Assembly (NCBI RefSeq): GCF_900104055.1
Contig: NZ_FNJQ01000009.1
Span: 1-64,000 of the forward strand
DNA from: Pseudoselenomonas ruminantium
Lineage (GTDB): Bacteria; Bacillota; Negativicutes; Selenomonadales; Selenomonadaceae
Length of the DNA stretch: 64,000 nucleotides
Direction: 5' to 3'
Part shown: positions 51,842 to 60,093 of the stretch, in pieces
Layout of the letters: every line of letters begins with the position of its first letter
Position numbering within the stretch: position 1 is the first letter of the stretch
The notes under the pieces: generated by a model
What the model was told of the DNA's origin: nothing
The model's database searches: none
What the model saw: the letters and a program-made list of their open reading frames with translations, nothing else
Program-made: the position numbers and the translations under genes

Positions 51842-53635
51842 ATGCAGAGTAAGAAAAAACTTTGTCAACTCGTTTTAGCAGGTCTGGCCATGGTAGGTAC
51901 CTGCGGGGCAGCAACTTTGGTAGAAGCCGCTGACGCAGGCATGCACGTGGATCAGGTTGGCTATCTTACCGGCCGTGATAAGACGGCGATGGTAACGGAT
52001 TCCAAGGAAACGGATTTCAGTCTCGTCGATGCCAAGAGCAATAAGGTCGTCTATACCGGCAAGCTGTCTGAGGCCAAGGCCGATGCCATGTCGGAAGAGA
52101 CATTGCGCAAGGCAGATTTCACGAACTTCAATACGCCCGGCACGTACAAGCTCAAAGTCGGCAATCGTGAATCCTATGAATTTGCCATTGGCGATAATGT
52201 CTATGCAGTTCCCAATGTGCAGACCTGGCGTTCTTTCACCCTGTCCCGCTGCAGCACGTCTATCGATGATAAGGACGTGACCGGCCTCAAGGTAAAGATG
52301 GGCCATCCGCAGGACACGCAGGCGCAGGTTTACTTCACCGACAAGCTCAACAAGAAGGGCGACAAGGTGGATGTATCCGGCGGCTGGTATGATGCCGGTG
52401 ACTATGGCAAATACACGACGACGGGCGCGATTGCGGCCGCAGAACTCCTGCTGGCCTATGAAGCCCATCCGGATCATTTCACCAAAGGACAGCTGCTCTT
52501 CCCGGCAGGTGTCACGAGTGACAAGAATCTCCCCGATGCACTCAGCGAAGTGAAGTATGAATTCGACTTCCTCAAGAAGATGATGCGCAAGGACGGCAGC
52601 ACATTCCATAAGGTGTCTGGTGCGCAGTGGCCTGGTTTTGACAAGAGTCCGGATTCTGACACGCAGGATCGCTTCCTCTATAGCACCTGCACCGCCAGCA
52701 CGGCTATGTACGGTGCGAGCCTCGCCATCGGCGCCCGCGTCTACAAAGGCCTCGATGCTTCCTATGCCAAGTCCCTGCAGAAGGATGCCGATAAGGTCTG
52801 GAATTATCTTTCCAAGACCAAGGAATCCATCTACCGCGTGGACGAAGGCCAGGAAAGCGGCTCCGGCCCCTACAACGACACGAATGATATACAGGAACGC
52901 CTCTGGATGGCAGCGGAAATGTTCCGCACCACCGGCGACAAGAAATATGAAGACTATCTCAAAGCCAACAAGGCAGAGCTCTTGAAGGCACCGGGCTTCT
53001 TCACCTGGGATAATACGCTGGCTCTGGCGCAGTTCGCCTATGCCATTGCGTCTAAAGCCGATGCCGGCTTCCAGTCCGAGGTCAAGAAGGTCTATCTCGA
53101 TTATGCGGACATGATTGCCGGCAAGATCCAGAAGGATGGCTTTGGCTGCGCCCTCTCCAAAGAGGAATACACCTGGGCTTCCACGAAGAACGCCCTGACG
53201 CAGGGCGACATGCTGCTGATGGCTTATCAGCTGCAGCCCAAGGCAGAGTATGAGGAAGGGGCACTGGCCCAGATCCACTATATGCTCGGCCGCAATTCCC
53301 TCGATAAGAGTTTCCTGACCGGCATGGGTTCCAACCCGCCGGAACATCCGCACAACCGCATCCATGAAAGCACTGGTGCCTATGTGCCCGGCCTGCTCGT
53401 TGGCGGCCCGAACCATATCAAGGGCGGCGATCCCGACCAGACCAAGTACCTCGAAGAGAACAAGGTCCCCGTGGCCAAGTCTTATATCGATGTGCTGAGC
53501 TCCTGGTCCACCAACGAATACGCCATCGACTACACCGGCACGGCAGCCTATGCCCTGGCATGGTTCGCCAAACCCGTGAACGTCACGGCCAAAGATCTCA
53601 AGTTAACCAGGAATTTCCCTTCTATAACAAAATAA
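51842..53635 (+). CDS. Exported GH9 endoglucanase
   Basis: A 597-aa cellulase. A signal peptide (about 1-28, ending LVEAADA) is followed by an N-terminal CelD-type immunoglobulin-like domain (about 30-115, MHVDQVGYLTGRDKTAMV) and a GH9 catalytic domain: SGGWYDAGDYGKYTTTGA (catalytic Asp pair, near 182-185), GMGSNPPEHPHNRIHEST (His motif) and NEYAIDYTGTAAYALAWF with the catalytic Glu near 560. GGGAG lies 12 bases before the ATG, a little far; TTG at 51824 has no better site. Cuts beta-1,4 glucan outside the cell or in the periplasm. It ends the operon. Confidence 0.93.
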   Translation: MQSKKKLCQLVLAGLAMVGTCGAATLVEAADAGMHVDQVGYLTGRDKTAMVTDSKETDFSLVDAKSNKVVYTGKLSEAKADAMSEETLRKADFTNFNTPGTYKLKVGNRESYEFAIGDNVYAVPNVQTWRSFTLSRCSTSIDDKDVTGLKVKMGHPQDTQAQVYFTDKLNKKGDKVDVSGGWYDAGDYGKYTTTGAIAAAELLLAYEAHPDHFTKGQLLFPAGVTSDKNLPDALSEVKYEFDFLKKMMRKDGSTFHKVSGAQWPGFDKSPDSDTQDRFLYSTCTASTAMYGASLAIGARVYKGLDASYAKSLQKDADKVWNYLSKTKESIYRVDEGQESGSGPYNDTNDIQERLWMAAEMFRTTGDKKYEDYLKANKAELLKAPGFFTWDNTLALAQFAYAIASKADAGFQSEVKKVYLDYADMIAGKIQKDGFGCALSKEEYTWASTKNALTQGDMLLMAYQLQPKAEYEEGALAQIHYMLGRNSLDKSFLTGMGSNPPEHPHNRIHESTGAYVPGLLVGGPNHIKGGDPDQTKYLEENKVPVAKSYIDVLSSWSTNEYAIDYTGTAAYALAWFAKPVNVTAKDLKLTRNFPSITK

Positions 53636-53641
53636 CCCTTG

Positions 53642-53677
53642 AAAATGGCCTGCGGAATAATTTTCGCAGGCCATTTT
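53642..53677 (+). terminator. Terminator of the beta-glucan operon
   Basis: AAAATGGCCTGCG (53642-53654) pairs with CGCAGGCCATTTT (53665-53677), followed by ATAATTTTAT. Confidence 0.85.
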
Positions 53678-53689
53678 ATAATTTTATAC

Positions 53690-53799
53690 AAGAAAAAACC
53701 ACCCTCGACCAAAAGGGTGGTTTTTAATGTCCAACCGCGGACCTATGCGCTGCAGATGACGGTGTTGGGCGACCATCATTGTGGTTCGTCCTCTTCTTA
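53690..53799 (-). ncRNA. Candidate minus-strand small RNA with its own terminator
   Basis: A consensus-like minus-strand promoter (53806-53834) would start an RNA near 53799. It would end at the hairpin AAAAACCACCCT/AGGGTGGTTTTT (53694-53725), which has a T-run on the minus strand. The RNA of about 110 bases contains the repeated word GACG/CGTC and a GGTCCGCGGTTGGAC inverted repeat. A 31-codon frame (ATG at 53779) runs through the terminator and is probably not real. The overall look recalls antitoxin RNAs of type I systems, but no toxin frame is visible. Confidence 0.45.
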
Positions 53800-53805
53800 T
53801 GACTA

Positions 53806-53834
53806 ATTATATCATTTTCTTTATAGACAAGCAA
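53806..53834 (-). promoter_or_regulatory. Minus-strand promoter of the candidate small RNA
   Basis: On the minus strand: TTGCTT (53834-53829), 17-base spacer, TATAAT (53811-53806) with TGA just upstream (extended -10). Confidence 0.6.
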
Positions 53835-53892
53835 GGACTGGTATTTCTCAATACGAGATGCTATATTAAGGACACGAATACTTGATGTACTC

Positions 53893-53931
53893 GAACCCCC
53901 CTCAGCTTTGCCCAGTTGCTGAGGGGGGTTC
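53893..53931. terminator. Hairpin after the zinc-ribbon gene (minus strand)
   Basis: GAACCCCCCTCAGC (53893-53906) pairs perfectly with GCTGAGGGGGGTTC (53918-53931). No T-run follows on either strand, so the terminator role is probable only by position. Confidence 0.5.
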
Positions 53932-53962
53932 TCTACTACTTTGCCATATCTTAATGTTCCTT

Positions 53963-55192
53963 TTACTCGTTCAGCATGCTGCTTTTGCTCTCATTATAGT
54001 TGGCAATAAAGGCAGCATATTCTTTTTGCACGTTTTCGTTGATTTTCTTGGCTTCTTCCTCTTTCTGGTAGGCGCTGGCGTAATAGCGGTTGAATTGCAG
54101 GTTGGCGCCGATTTTCATCACGTCGCAGTAGCGGACGGAATCGTCGAGTACCTGCAGGAAGTCCTTGCGCAGCTGGTCGGTTCCCTGCGGGCATTTCATG
54201 TTGTTTACCTTATAGCGTACGCCCTCGCGGTCGTTTCTGGCCTGGTTCAGTACCCGGAAGTAGTCTGCCCAGATCATGCCGCCGTTGCGCAGGGATTCCA
54301 TCATGCCGCCTGTATCGGCCTTGGCACTGTTGTAGCGTTCAATAGCTTCGTCCATTTCAGCGAAGAATGTTTTCAATTCGTTCAGGCGGGCCTGTTTTTC
54401 GGCTTCGATGCGTTTTCGTTCTTCTTCGAGCTTGCGCTGCTCCGTCACATAGGCTTTGAGCTGGGCGGGCAGCACGGTGATATCGTCATCGAGCGTCATT
54501 ACCGTATTGGAGACGTTGATCTGGCCGGACAGATTCTTGATTTGCTCCGTATTGTCTTTGACCTCATTCAGGGCGTTGTCTACATCTTCATTCAAGGGGG
54601 ATTTGATTACCTGAATCGAAGTTTCCAGCACGCTGCTTTCTTTCTGCAGCAGTTCAATCATGGCTTCATGCTGGGCCGTATAGCCGGCAAAGGGCTTGCG
54701 GGAGGTAAAGGATTTCATTTCTTCGTCGATTTCGTCTTTCTCCGACTGCAGCTGCTTGCTGAGTTCCTCTGCGTTTTCCGGCTTGATGGCACCGGGCTTG
54801 GTGTTGGTCACGACGATGCTGGTGGCATCATTCAGGCTGCGGTGTGCCTCAGCGTACATCTTCAGGTAATTGCCTTCATTCATATTATTGAAGTAGTAGG
54901 ACGAGCCGGCGATGGAGACAATCAATAAGGCCAGGGCAATCATAATGTGTTTGAAATATTTATATTCCCTGAAGCGCTGGATGTAATCATCGATATTGAA
55001 TTGATGGCTGTCATGGTCCTGCGCTTCACCGCAGTTTTTACAAAATTTTGCGTCTTTGTCATTCAGTGTGGCACAGGAACGGCACTTCCATTCACCCTGA
55101 TGGATGGCTGCACCGCAATAGGGGCAGAACATTGCTCCATCATCATGAATCTCCTTTTGGCAGGCGCTGCATATTCTGTTTTGACTTGTCAC
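53963..55192 (-). CDS. Zinc-ribbon membrane protein with long coiled-coil domain
   Basis: A 409-aa protein not assigned to a named family. The N-terminus has three CxxC pairs and one further pair of zinc-ribbon type (CSACQK, CPYCGA, CRSC, CKNCGE; about 9-56), one transmembrane helix (about 80-103, FKHIMIALALLIVSIAGSSYYF) and an extracytoplasmic helical region of about 300 residues with strong coiled coil (about 255-290, EQRKLEEERKRIEAEKQARL). GTG at 55192 is preferred (GGAAG 11 bases upstream); a TTG at 55231 would add 13 residues. Such proteins place a metal-binding sensor in the cytoplasm and helical bundle outside; the function is unknown. A perfect 8-bp hairpin (GCCTGTTG/CAACAGGC, 55240-55259) lies in the leader. 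Confidence 0.72.
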   Translation of the reverse strand: MTSQNRICSACQKEIHDDGAMFCPYCGAAIHQGEWKCRSCATLNDKDAKFCKNCGEAQDHDSHQFNIDDYIQRFREYKYFKHIMIALALLIVSIAGSSYYFNNMNEGNYLKMYAEAHRSLNDATSIVVTNTKPGAIKPENAEELSKQLQSEKDEIDEEMKSFTSRKPFAGYTAQHEAMIELLQKESSVLETSIQVIKSPLNEDVDNALNEVKDNTEQIKNLSGQINVSNTVMTLDDDITVLPAQLKAYVTEQRKLEEERKRIEAEKQARLNELKTFFAEMDEAIERYNSAKADTGGMMESLRNGGMIWADYFRVLNQARNDREGVRYKVNNMKCPQGTDQLRKDFLQVLDDSVRYCDVMKIGANLQFNRYYASAYQKEEEAKKINENVQKEYAAFIANYNESKSSMLNE

Positions 55193-55278
55193 GATTTTTA
55201 ACGCTTCCTTTCTTATTCTCGTATTTTCCAACTGGTTCTGCCTGTTGGCCGCAACAGGCGGCAGGCAGTCATGAATTT

Positions 55279-55307
55279 AGGATAGCATATCTGCCAGGGC
55301 CTAGCAA
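55279..55307 (-). promoter_or_regulatory. Promoter of the zinc-ribbon membrane protein gene
   Basis: On the minus strand: TTGCTA (55307-55302), 17-base spacer, TATCCT (55284-55279) with TGC upstream. Confidence 0.6.
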
Positions 55308-55372
55308 GGGAATTCTAATTTTTCTTTAATGATTCGATGCCTTCCATAATACTAAGGCAGAGCCTTTTTTCC

Positions 55373-55401
55373 TTGACGGAAGCTTTTTATTTTGGTAGTC
55401 T
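55373..55401 (+). promoter_or_regulatory. Promoter of ybaB-recR-bofA
   Basis: TTGACG (55373-55378), 17-base spacer, TAGTCT (55396-55401) with TGG upstream. A short AAGGC/GCCTT hairpin with T residues (about 55354-55370) lies just before it. Confidence 0.65.
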
Positions 55402-55448
55402 AAGAGATGTTGAAATGTAAAAATTTACCTTTGAGAGGAGTTACAAAT

Positions 55449-55784
55449 ATGTTTGGTGGAATGGGCAACATGGGCAATATGGCCGGCATGATGAAAAAAG
55501 TCCAGAAGATGCAGAACGACATGAAGAAGATGCAGGATGAGCTCAAGCGCAAGACCGTGGACGTTACGACGGGCGGCGGCGCTGTGAAGATCGTCATGAA
55601 CGGCGAGAAGCAGGTGCAGAGCCTCACGATCGATCCGGCTGCTGTTGATCCGGAAGATGTGGAAATGCTGCAGGATCTCATCACTTCTGCTTTCAATAAC
55701 GCCACGAAGAAAGTGGACGATATGATGGCCTCGGAAATGGGCAAGCTCACGAGCGGTCTTGGCCTGCCGCCGGGACTCTTTTAA
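55449..55784 (+). CDS. Nucleoid-associated protein, YbaB/EbfC family
   Basis: A 111-aa DNA-binding protein. Met/Gly-rich start (MFGGMGNMGNMAGMMKK), an N-terminal helix with KVQKMQNDMKKMQDELKRKTV, the family strand TTGGGAVKIVMNGEKQV and the EDVEMLQDLITSAFNNA helix. AGGAG precedes the ATG. The gene stands before recR as in most bacteria. The region upstream is taken up by the beta-glucan locus instead of dnaX. Confidence 0.94.
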   Translation: MFGGMGNMGNMAGMMKKVQKMQNDMKKMQDELKRKTVDVTTGGGAVKIVMNGEKQVQSLTIDPAAVDPEDVEMLQDLITSAFNNATKKVDDMMASEMGKLTSGLGLPPGLF

Positions 55785-55793
55785 GGAGCAGGC

Positions 55794-56390
55794 GTGCAGT
55801 ATATTGCCCCGCTGGCAAAGTTAATAGAGCATTTTCGCGCACTGCCGGGTATAGGTAACAAAACGGCAGTGCGCCTTGCTTATCATGTGCTGGATATGGA
55901 CGCTGAGCAGGCGAAGAAACTCGCAACAGCCATTATCGAGGCCAAGGAGAAAATCGGCTATTGCAATACCTGCTTCAACTTAAGCGACCAGAATCCCTGC
56001 GCCATCTGTGCAGCGGAAGAACGCGACCACTCAATCATCTGTGTGGTGGAGCAGCCTCAGGATGTGGCAGCCATGGAACGCATGCGCGACTATAGAGGTG
56101 TATACCATGTGCTTCATGGTGCGTTGTCGCCATTGGAAGGCGTTGGCCCCGACCAGATCCGCATCAAGGAACTTTTGGCCAGACTCACGGATGACAAGGT
56201 GAAGGAAGTCATCATGGCCACGAACCCCAATGTGGAGGGCGAGGCCACGGCTATGTATTTAGCCAAACTGTTGAAGCCTATGGGCGTTAAAGTCACCCGC
56301 ATTGCCCACGGCCTGCCGATTGGCGGTGATCTGGAATACGCGGATGAAGTGACGCTTTCCAAGGCGATGGAAAACCGGAGGGAAATCTAA
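55794..56390 (+). CDS. recR: Recombination mediator RecR
   Basis: A 198-aa protein of the RecFOR pathway, loading RecA on gapped DNA. It shows the helix-hairpin-helix [20 protein letters not shown] (residues 9-28), the zinc finger [16 protein letters not shown] (about 57-72), the Toprim domain with [10 protein letters not shown] (about 81-90) and a C-terminal [22 protein letters not shown] start at 55794 follows AAGGAG. Confidence 0.96.
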   Translation: MQYIAPLAKLIEHFRALPGIGNKTAVRLAYHVLDMDAEQAKKLATAIIEAKEKIGYCNTCFNLSDQNPCAICAAEERDHSIICVVEQPQDVAAMERMRDYRGVYHVLHGALSPLEGVGPDQIRIKELLARLTDDKVKEVIMATNPNVEGEATAMYLAKLLKPMGVKVTRIAHGLPIGGDLEYADEVTLSKAMENRREI

Positions 56391-56624
56391 ATGGAAATTA
56401 TCGCCGCTTTTGCGGTCGGGCTGATTGCCCTGTGTCTGATTGGCAAGCTGGTAGCCCTGCCCATGAAACTTCTGTGGAAGATGATCACCAACAGCATTGT
56501 TGGTGCGTTGGTCCTATGGGTAGTCAATATCTTTGGCGCCGGTGTGGAAATCACATTCCTCAAGGCATTGATAGCTGGTGTCTTAGGGGTGCCGGGGGTT
56601 ATCATCGTCCTGTTGATGAAATGA
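56391..56624 (+). CDS. bofA: BofA family membrane protein (pro-sigma-K processing inhibitor homologue)
   Basis: A 77-aa protein with two hydrophobic helices and the family core KMITNSIVGALVLWVVNIFG followed by a second TM segment near the C-terminus. BofA inhibits the SpoIVFB protease in spore formers. It starts at the base after the recR stop, matching the recR-bofA order of Bacillus and clostridia. No other sporulation genes are in the window, so in a non-spore-forming relative it may be a remnant or reused. Confidence 0.82.
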   Translation: MEIIAAFAVGLIALCLIGKLVALPMKLLWKMITNSIVGALVLWVVNIFGAGVEITFLKALIAGVLGVPGVIIVLLMK

Positions 56625-56632
56625 GAAAGAAT

Positions 56633-56665
56633 ATACTGTCTCCTTTTGGGGGCAGTATTTTTTTT
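56633..56665 (+). terminator. Terminator after bofA
   Basis: ATACTG-TCTCC pairs with GGGG-CAGTAT around TTTTG and is followed by a long T-run. Confidence 0.85.
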
Positions 56666-56777
56666 ATGAAAAAAATGGAAATCGGGAAAATTAGAGAAAG
56701 ATTAGGACTTACTTAAAAAATAATTAAGAAAAAATGAAAATAAAATGAGAAAAAGCCTTTTTGAGAACAAATTTCCG

Positions 56778-56904
56778 TGGTATACTAGTGTACGTTGGTA
56801 AGCTTATTGGTCATATGAATTTATGGGCATATTGTGGGTAAAGGCTTTCCAAACCAATAGTTACGGGCTTCGGCACGGACGAAATAGTAAAGGAGATTTG
56901 CAGA
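56778..56904 (+). promoter_or_regulatory. Extended -10 promoter and structured leader of the exported-protein operon
   Basis: TGGTATACT (56778-56786) is an extended -10. The leader of about 110 bases can fold: TATTGGT (about 56799-56805) pairs with ACCAATA (about 56855-56861), enclosing ATATG/CATAT and a GGTAAAGGCTTTCC segment, followed by CGGGCTTCGGCACGG and AAAGGAG. No known riboswitch was recognised. Nothing else is seen in 56666-56777, which is very A-rich. Confidence 0.45.
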
Positions 56905-57741
56905 ATGAAGAAAAAAGCTTTAGGAATCACGTTGACGTTAGCGATGGGACTATCTGCCCAATTTGTACAGGTGGATAGCCTGATGACCGGTAATATGTCC
57001 CAGGCTGTAGGGATGCAGCAGGCAGAAGCCGGCATCATGAATGGTTTTGCAGGCTCCATTGACAAGATGAAACATAAGGTTGTGTCCGATGCCAAGAAAG
57101 AGGCCAAAGCTGCTGTCAAGAAGGCTTTGAATGTGGACATGAATGGTATGAACGACCATATCAGAGCTATGAAGGCTCATCTGGAACTGGCTACGCATTT
57201 CACGGCAGGTGCTCAGTATAAGCTGGAAGAAGCAGCAGGCCTGCAGAACAACAGCCATTTCAATGAATTAGGCAATATCTCGAATGTATCCCGTTCCAAC
57301 TTCAGCGATCTGGGCAGTGCGTACCGTTATGCTTCTATCCCGGGGGTTGACAGCAACATTGGTAATATGATTGAAACCCGTTTGAACTCTCAGGATGAGC
57401 AGGCTAAGAAGAAGACGCTGGAACGCCTGTCCTGGGCTAAGGAAGATCGTTCCATGGCAAACTGGTACAAGGCTTTGGCCCTCCGTGATGCTGTGTTTGT
57501 GGTGAAGGAAGCTGCTAAGGGCATTGCCCAGGCTGGCAAGAGCGGCAGCTATCAGGATGTGCTCAACACCCTGAAACATTATAAATCTGTAGCTGATGAT
57601 ACGCAGTCCATCTGCAAGAATCTCGGCAGCAAGACCGGTGATATGGACAAAGCCCTCAAGAAAGTAGATGCTAATAACAATATCAAGGCACCTTCCAAGG
57701 AACGTCAGAAACAGATTGCCAACAGCATCATGCCGGAATAA
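56905..57741 (+). CDS. Exported helical protein, first gene of the FlgT/LPP20-like operon
   Basis: A 278-aa protein not recognised. It has a signal peptide (KKKALGITLTLAMGLSAQFV, cleavage perhaps near QAEAG) and then almost wholly helical sequence with repeated Ala/Lys and Met-rich segments (KKEAKAAVKKALNVDMNGMN; ERLSWAKEDRSMANWYKAL). No cysteine lipobox or anchor is visible, so it is probably periplasmic. AAAGGAG lies before the ATG. It heads five genes in one direction with gaps of 6 to 23 bases. Confidence 0.7.
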   Translation: MKKKALGITLTLAMGLSAQFVQVDSLMTGNMSQAVGMQQAEAGIMNGFAGSIDKMKHKVVSDAKKEAKAAVKKALNVDMNGMNDHIRAMKAHLELATHFTAGAQYKLEEAAGLQNNSHFNELGNISNVSRSNFSDLGSAYRYASIPGVDSNIGNMIETRLNSQDEQAKKKTLERLSWAKEDRSMANWYKALALRDAVFVVKEAAKGIAQAGKSGSYQDVLNTLKHYKSVADDTQSICKNLGSKTGDMDKALKKVDANNNIKAPSKERQKQIANSIMPE

Positions 57742-57760
57742 GCATTAGGGGATGAATTTG

Positions 57761-58912
57761 ATGAATTGTAAAAAAATCATGCGTTCCCTGCTGGTGGCAG
57801 GTATGGCGCTGTCCATGACCATGTCACAGGCTATGGCCAAGGAGAGCAGCCTGCAGGTCAGCTGGTATCCGGAAGTCTATACGATGCACGCAGGGCAGGA
57901 CAATCTGCTGAGCAACAATGCACGTCAGCAGATTAAGGATGCCATCAGTGCACGGCTGAAGGATCTGGCTGCGGCCGGGAAGCTGCCTTTCGCAGTGAAA
58001 CAGGGGGCAAGCGGCAGTCTGAACAATGTGCAGGAAAGCTTCAGCGATGATGTCCCTTTGAGCCTGCTGCCCATCGTAGTAGTGGATGAATCCTTTGATA
58101 CGCATATTACGATCGGTGATACTTCTGCCTGGCGTCACGTTATTGCCAGTGGCTTGAATATCGCCATCTGCAGTGCAGGTACGGCCGATGATGCCGGTAT
58201 GAAGATGCTGGCAGTAGTTCCGCTGAGTGGTTATACGGTCATTGGCGATCCCAATGAAAATGGCGGGAAAATCATGCCGAAGGCTTTGACAGCTACTGAA
58301 AAGAGCAATGCTTATGCGGCTCTGTCCGTAGCCATGATCAAGGATATGGACTTCAATACGGTAGCCAAGGCGCTCAAGAACTGGCAGAAGGATAAAGTTT
58401 CGCCTGTAACCACGCAGGTAGCGGATGTGAAGATTTCCTCGAAAAAAGCTCAGGGGATTTTCCATGGGAAAGGTGTGCAGCTTCGCAACCTGATTGCCAA
58501 CGTCTATTCGGCAGAATATCAGAAGGCCACGGGCAATCTGGTGATGCCGCCGCGTATTGCAACCTCCTTCCAGCAGCAGGCGCAGAAGAATATGTATGCC
58601 TTTGAGATGCATTGTCCTTCCGGTAAAGTGATGATGTCCATGGGCGAACCGGGCAAGACCGTGGTACTGGATTTCTCTGGTGCTGCCGAAGCGGAAGTGA
58701 CGGGCAAGAAGGCTTCCAACATCCGCAAGGATGTTCTGTACAAAGCATGGCTGAAAAAGACGACGGATGATGGCAAAGAGGTTGTATTGGATGACTACAT
58801 GGTGGAACCGCAGTTCAAGAAAGCCGGCTCCAACATTGATGTGGACAAAAAGGATATCTACGCTCGTCTGGAAATGAAGCTGGCCAAGAAAATGGCTGCG
58901 CAGAAAAGGTAA
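57761..58912 (+). CDS. Exported protein of unknown function, operon gene 2
   Basis: A 383-aa secreted or periplasmic protein: signal peptide (about 1-27, MRSLLVAGMALSMTMSQAMA), then an alpha/beta region with SWYPEVYTMHAG, a repeated hydrophobic strand pattern (LPIVVVDESFDTHI; LAVVPLSGYTVIG) and a basic C-terminal part with KKASNIRKDVLYKAWLKK. It resembles no family I can name. ATG at 57761 is chosen with GGGG 9 bases upstream; ATG at 57752 touches that site. Confidence 0.65.
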   Translation: MNCKKIMRSLLVAGMALSMTMSQAMAKESSLQVSWYPEVYTMHAGQDNLLSNNARQQIKDAISARLKDLAAAGKLPFAVKQGASGSLNNVQESFSDDVPLSLLPIVVVDESFDTHITIGDTSAWRHVIASGLNIAICSAGTADDAGMKMLAVVPLSGYTVIGDPNENGGKIMPKALTATEKSNAYAALSVAMIKDMDFNTVAKALKNWQKDKVSPVTTQVADVKISSKKAQGIFHGKGVQLRNLIANVYSAEYQKATGNLVMPPRIATSFQQQAQKNMYAFEMHCPSGKVMMSMGEPGKTVVLDFSGAAEAEVTGKKASNIRKDVLYKAWLKKTTDDGKEVVLDDYMVEPQFKKAGSNIDVDKKDIYARLEMKLAKKMAAQKR

Positions 58913-58918
58913 GAGCAG

Positions 58919-60079
58919 ATGAAGAAAAAGACAGTTTTTAGTGCAATCTTAGGTTTCACGCTGCTATGGGGCAGCTGGGGGAATCCCTCAGCCTGCCATG
59001 CGGAAGTTGTGACGGGGCAGGCTGCTATCGTCAATGGTGATCTGGCCAAGGCGAAGCAGGATGCCATGAAGGATGCGATGCGCACGCTGCTGGAACAGAA
59101 GGTTGGCGTGCAGGTCACCAGTGAAACGCAGGTGGAGATGGGGATGGTCGTCCGTGATGAGATCCTTTCCCGTTCCACAGGCTGCATTCTGGTCAACAAG
59201 GTCATGCGGGAATGGCAGAACGGCGGTATCTTCTGTGTGGAGGCTGATCTGACAGCCAACGAAAAGCAGATTGAAACCACCGTAGCAGATCTGAAAGCCC
59301 GTCTGCAGGCCTTGGGCAACCAGCAGACCAGCCGTTCCACGCTGGTGCTTGCCGTCAGCGGCCGGGATGAGAATGGGCGTCCGAAACCGATTGAATCCGT
59401 GCGTAAGTATATTCAGGCCCGTTTGGGTGCGCAGGGATTCACGGTAGGGGCTGACGATGACATCAACAGTTATCTCGATGCGCAGAGTGATCTCGATAAT
59501 CCTCAGGTCAGCGTGGAGGTACGCCGCCTGGCGCGCAACAGTTTCAGCGGTGCCAACGCTATCCTGCGTGGTACGCTGACAACGCAGAAGGCTGCGCGTC
59601 AGAATGGTTTCTATGAAGCCATGGTACATGCTTCCTTCGAAGTCGTGGGCATTGACAGCAATCTGTCTGACAGCTTCGATGATTATTTCACGGCGGTGGA
59701 TGCTGACCGTGACAAGGCCATCCATAAAGCCGAGGAAATGGCCGTCAGCAAGGCGGCTGAATCTTTGGGCAAGCAGGCCTTGAGTACCGTACAGACGGAA
59801 TCACAGGGCGCTGACCGCCTGTTGAAGATGGTGCTGGTCGTCAATGGTATGACGGACCGCAATGCACAGCTTACGGCTTTGCGTCAGAAATTGGGGGGCC
59901 TGCACTGCCGGATCATCCGTTCCGGTTTTATGGGCGGCACCCTGCAGATGCTGGTCGAGGCCAGCGGCTATGCCACCACCGACGACCTGTCGGCGGCTAT
60001 CAGCGGTGCAACCGGCCTGCAGCCCGGTGATGAAAATATGAATGCAGCTGGCGCGAAAAAGCTTTATTTCAGCTATTGA
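58919..60079 (+). CDS. Exported FlgT-like protein, operon gene 3
   Basis: A 386-aa periplasmic protein with a signal peptide (about 1-29, ending ACHAEV). Residues about 30-125 match the N-terminal FlgT/LPP20 pattern: a helix of the form AKQDAMKDAMRTLLEQKVGV, then VTSETQVEMGMVVRDEILSR, then a strand with NGGIFCVEADLTAN. The remainder alternates strands and helices (LVLAVSGRDENGRPKPIESV; ANAILRGTLTTQ), possibly a FlgT middle or CsgG-like fold. In Vibrio FlgT builds a periplasmic flagellar ring; a flagellar role here is inference only. Confidence 0.72.
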   Translation: MKKKTVFSAILGFTLLWGSWGNPSACHAEVVTGQAAIVNGDLAKAKQDAMKDAMRTLLEQKVGVQVTSETQVEMGMVVRDEILSRSTGCILVNKVMREWQNGGIFCVEADLTANEKQIETTVADLKARLQALGNQQTSRSTLVLAVSGRDENGRPKPIESVRKYIQARLGAQGFTVGADDDINSYLDAQSDLDNPQVSVEVRRLARNSFSGANAILRGTLTTQKAARQNGFYEAMVHASFEVVGIDSNLSDSFDDYFTAVDADRDKAIHKAEEMAVSKAAESLGKQALSTVQTESQGADRLLKMVLVVNGMTDRNAQLTALRQKLGGLHCRIIRSGFMGGTLQMLVEASGYATTDDLSAAISGATGLQPGDENMNAAGAKKLYFSY

Positions 60080-60093
60080 GTGAGGGCAGATTG

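Noticed and set aside
53684-53779. 31-codon minus-strand frame (MMVAQHRHLQ...) in the candidate small RNA
   Set aside because: It runs through a perfect terminator, has an unremarkable composition and could not be translated to its end from a terminated transcript.
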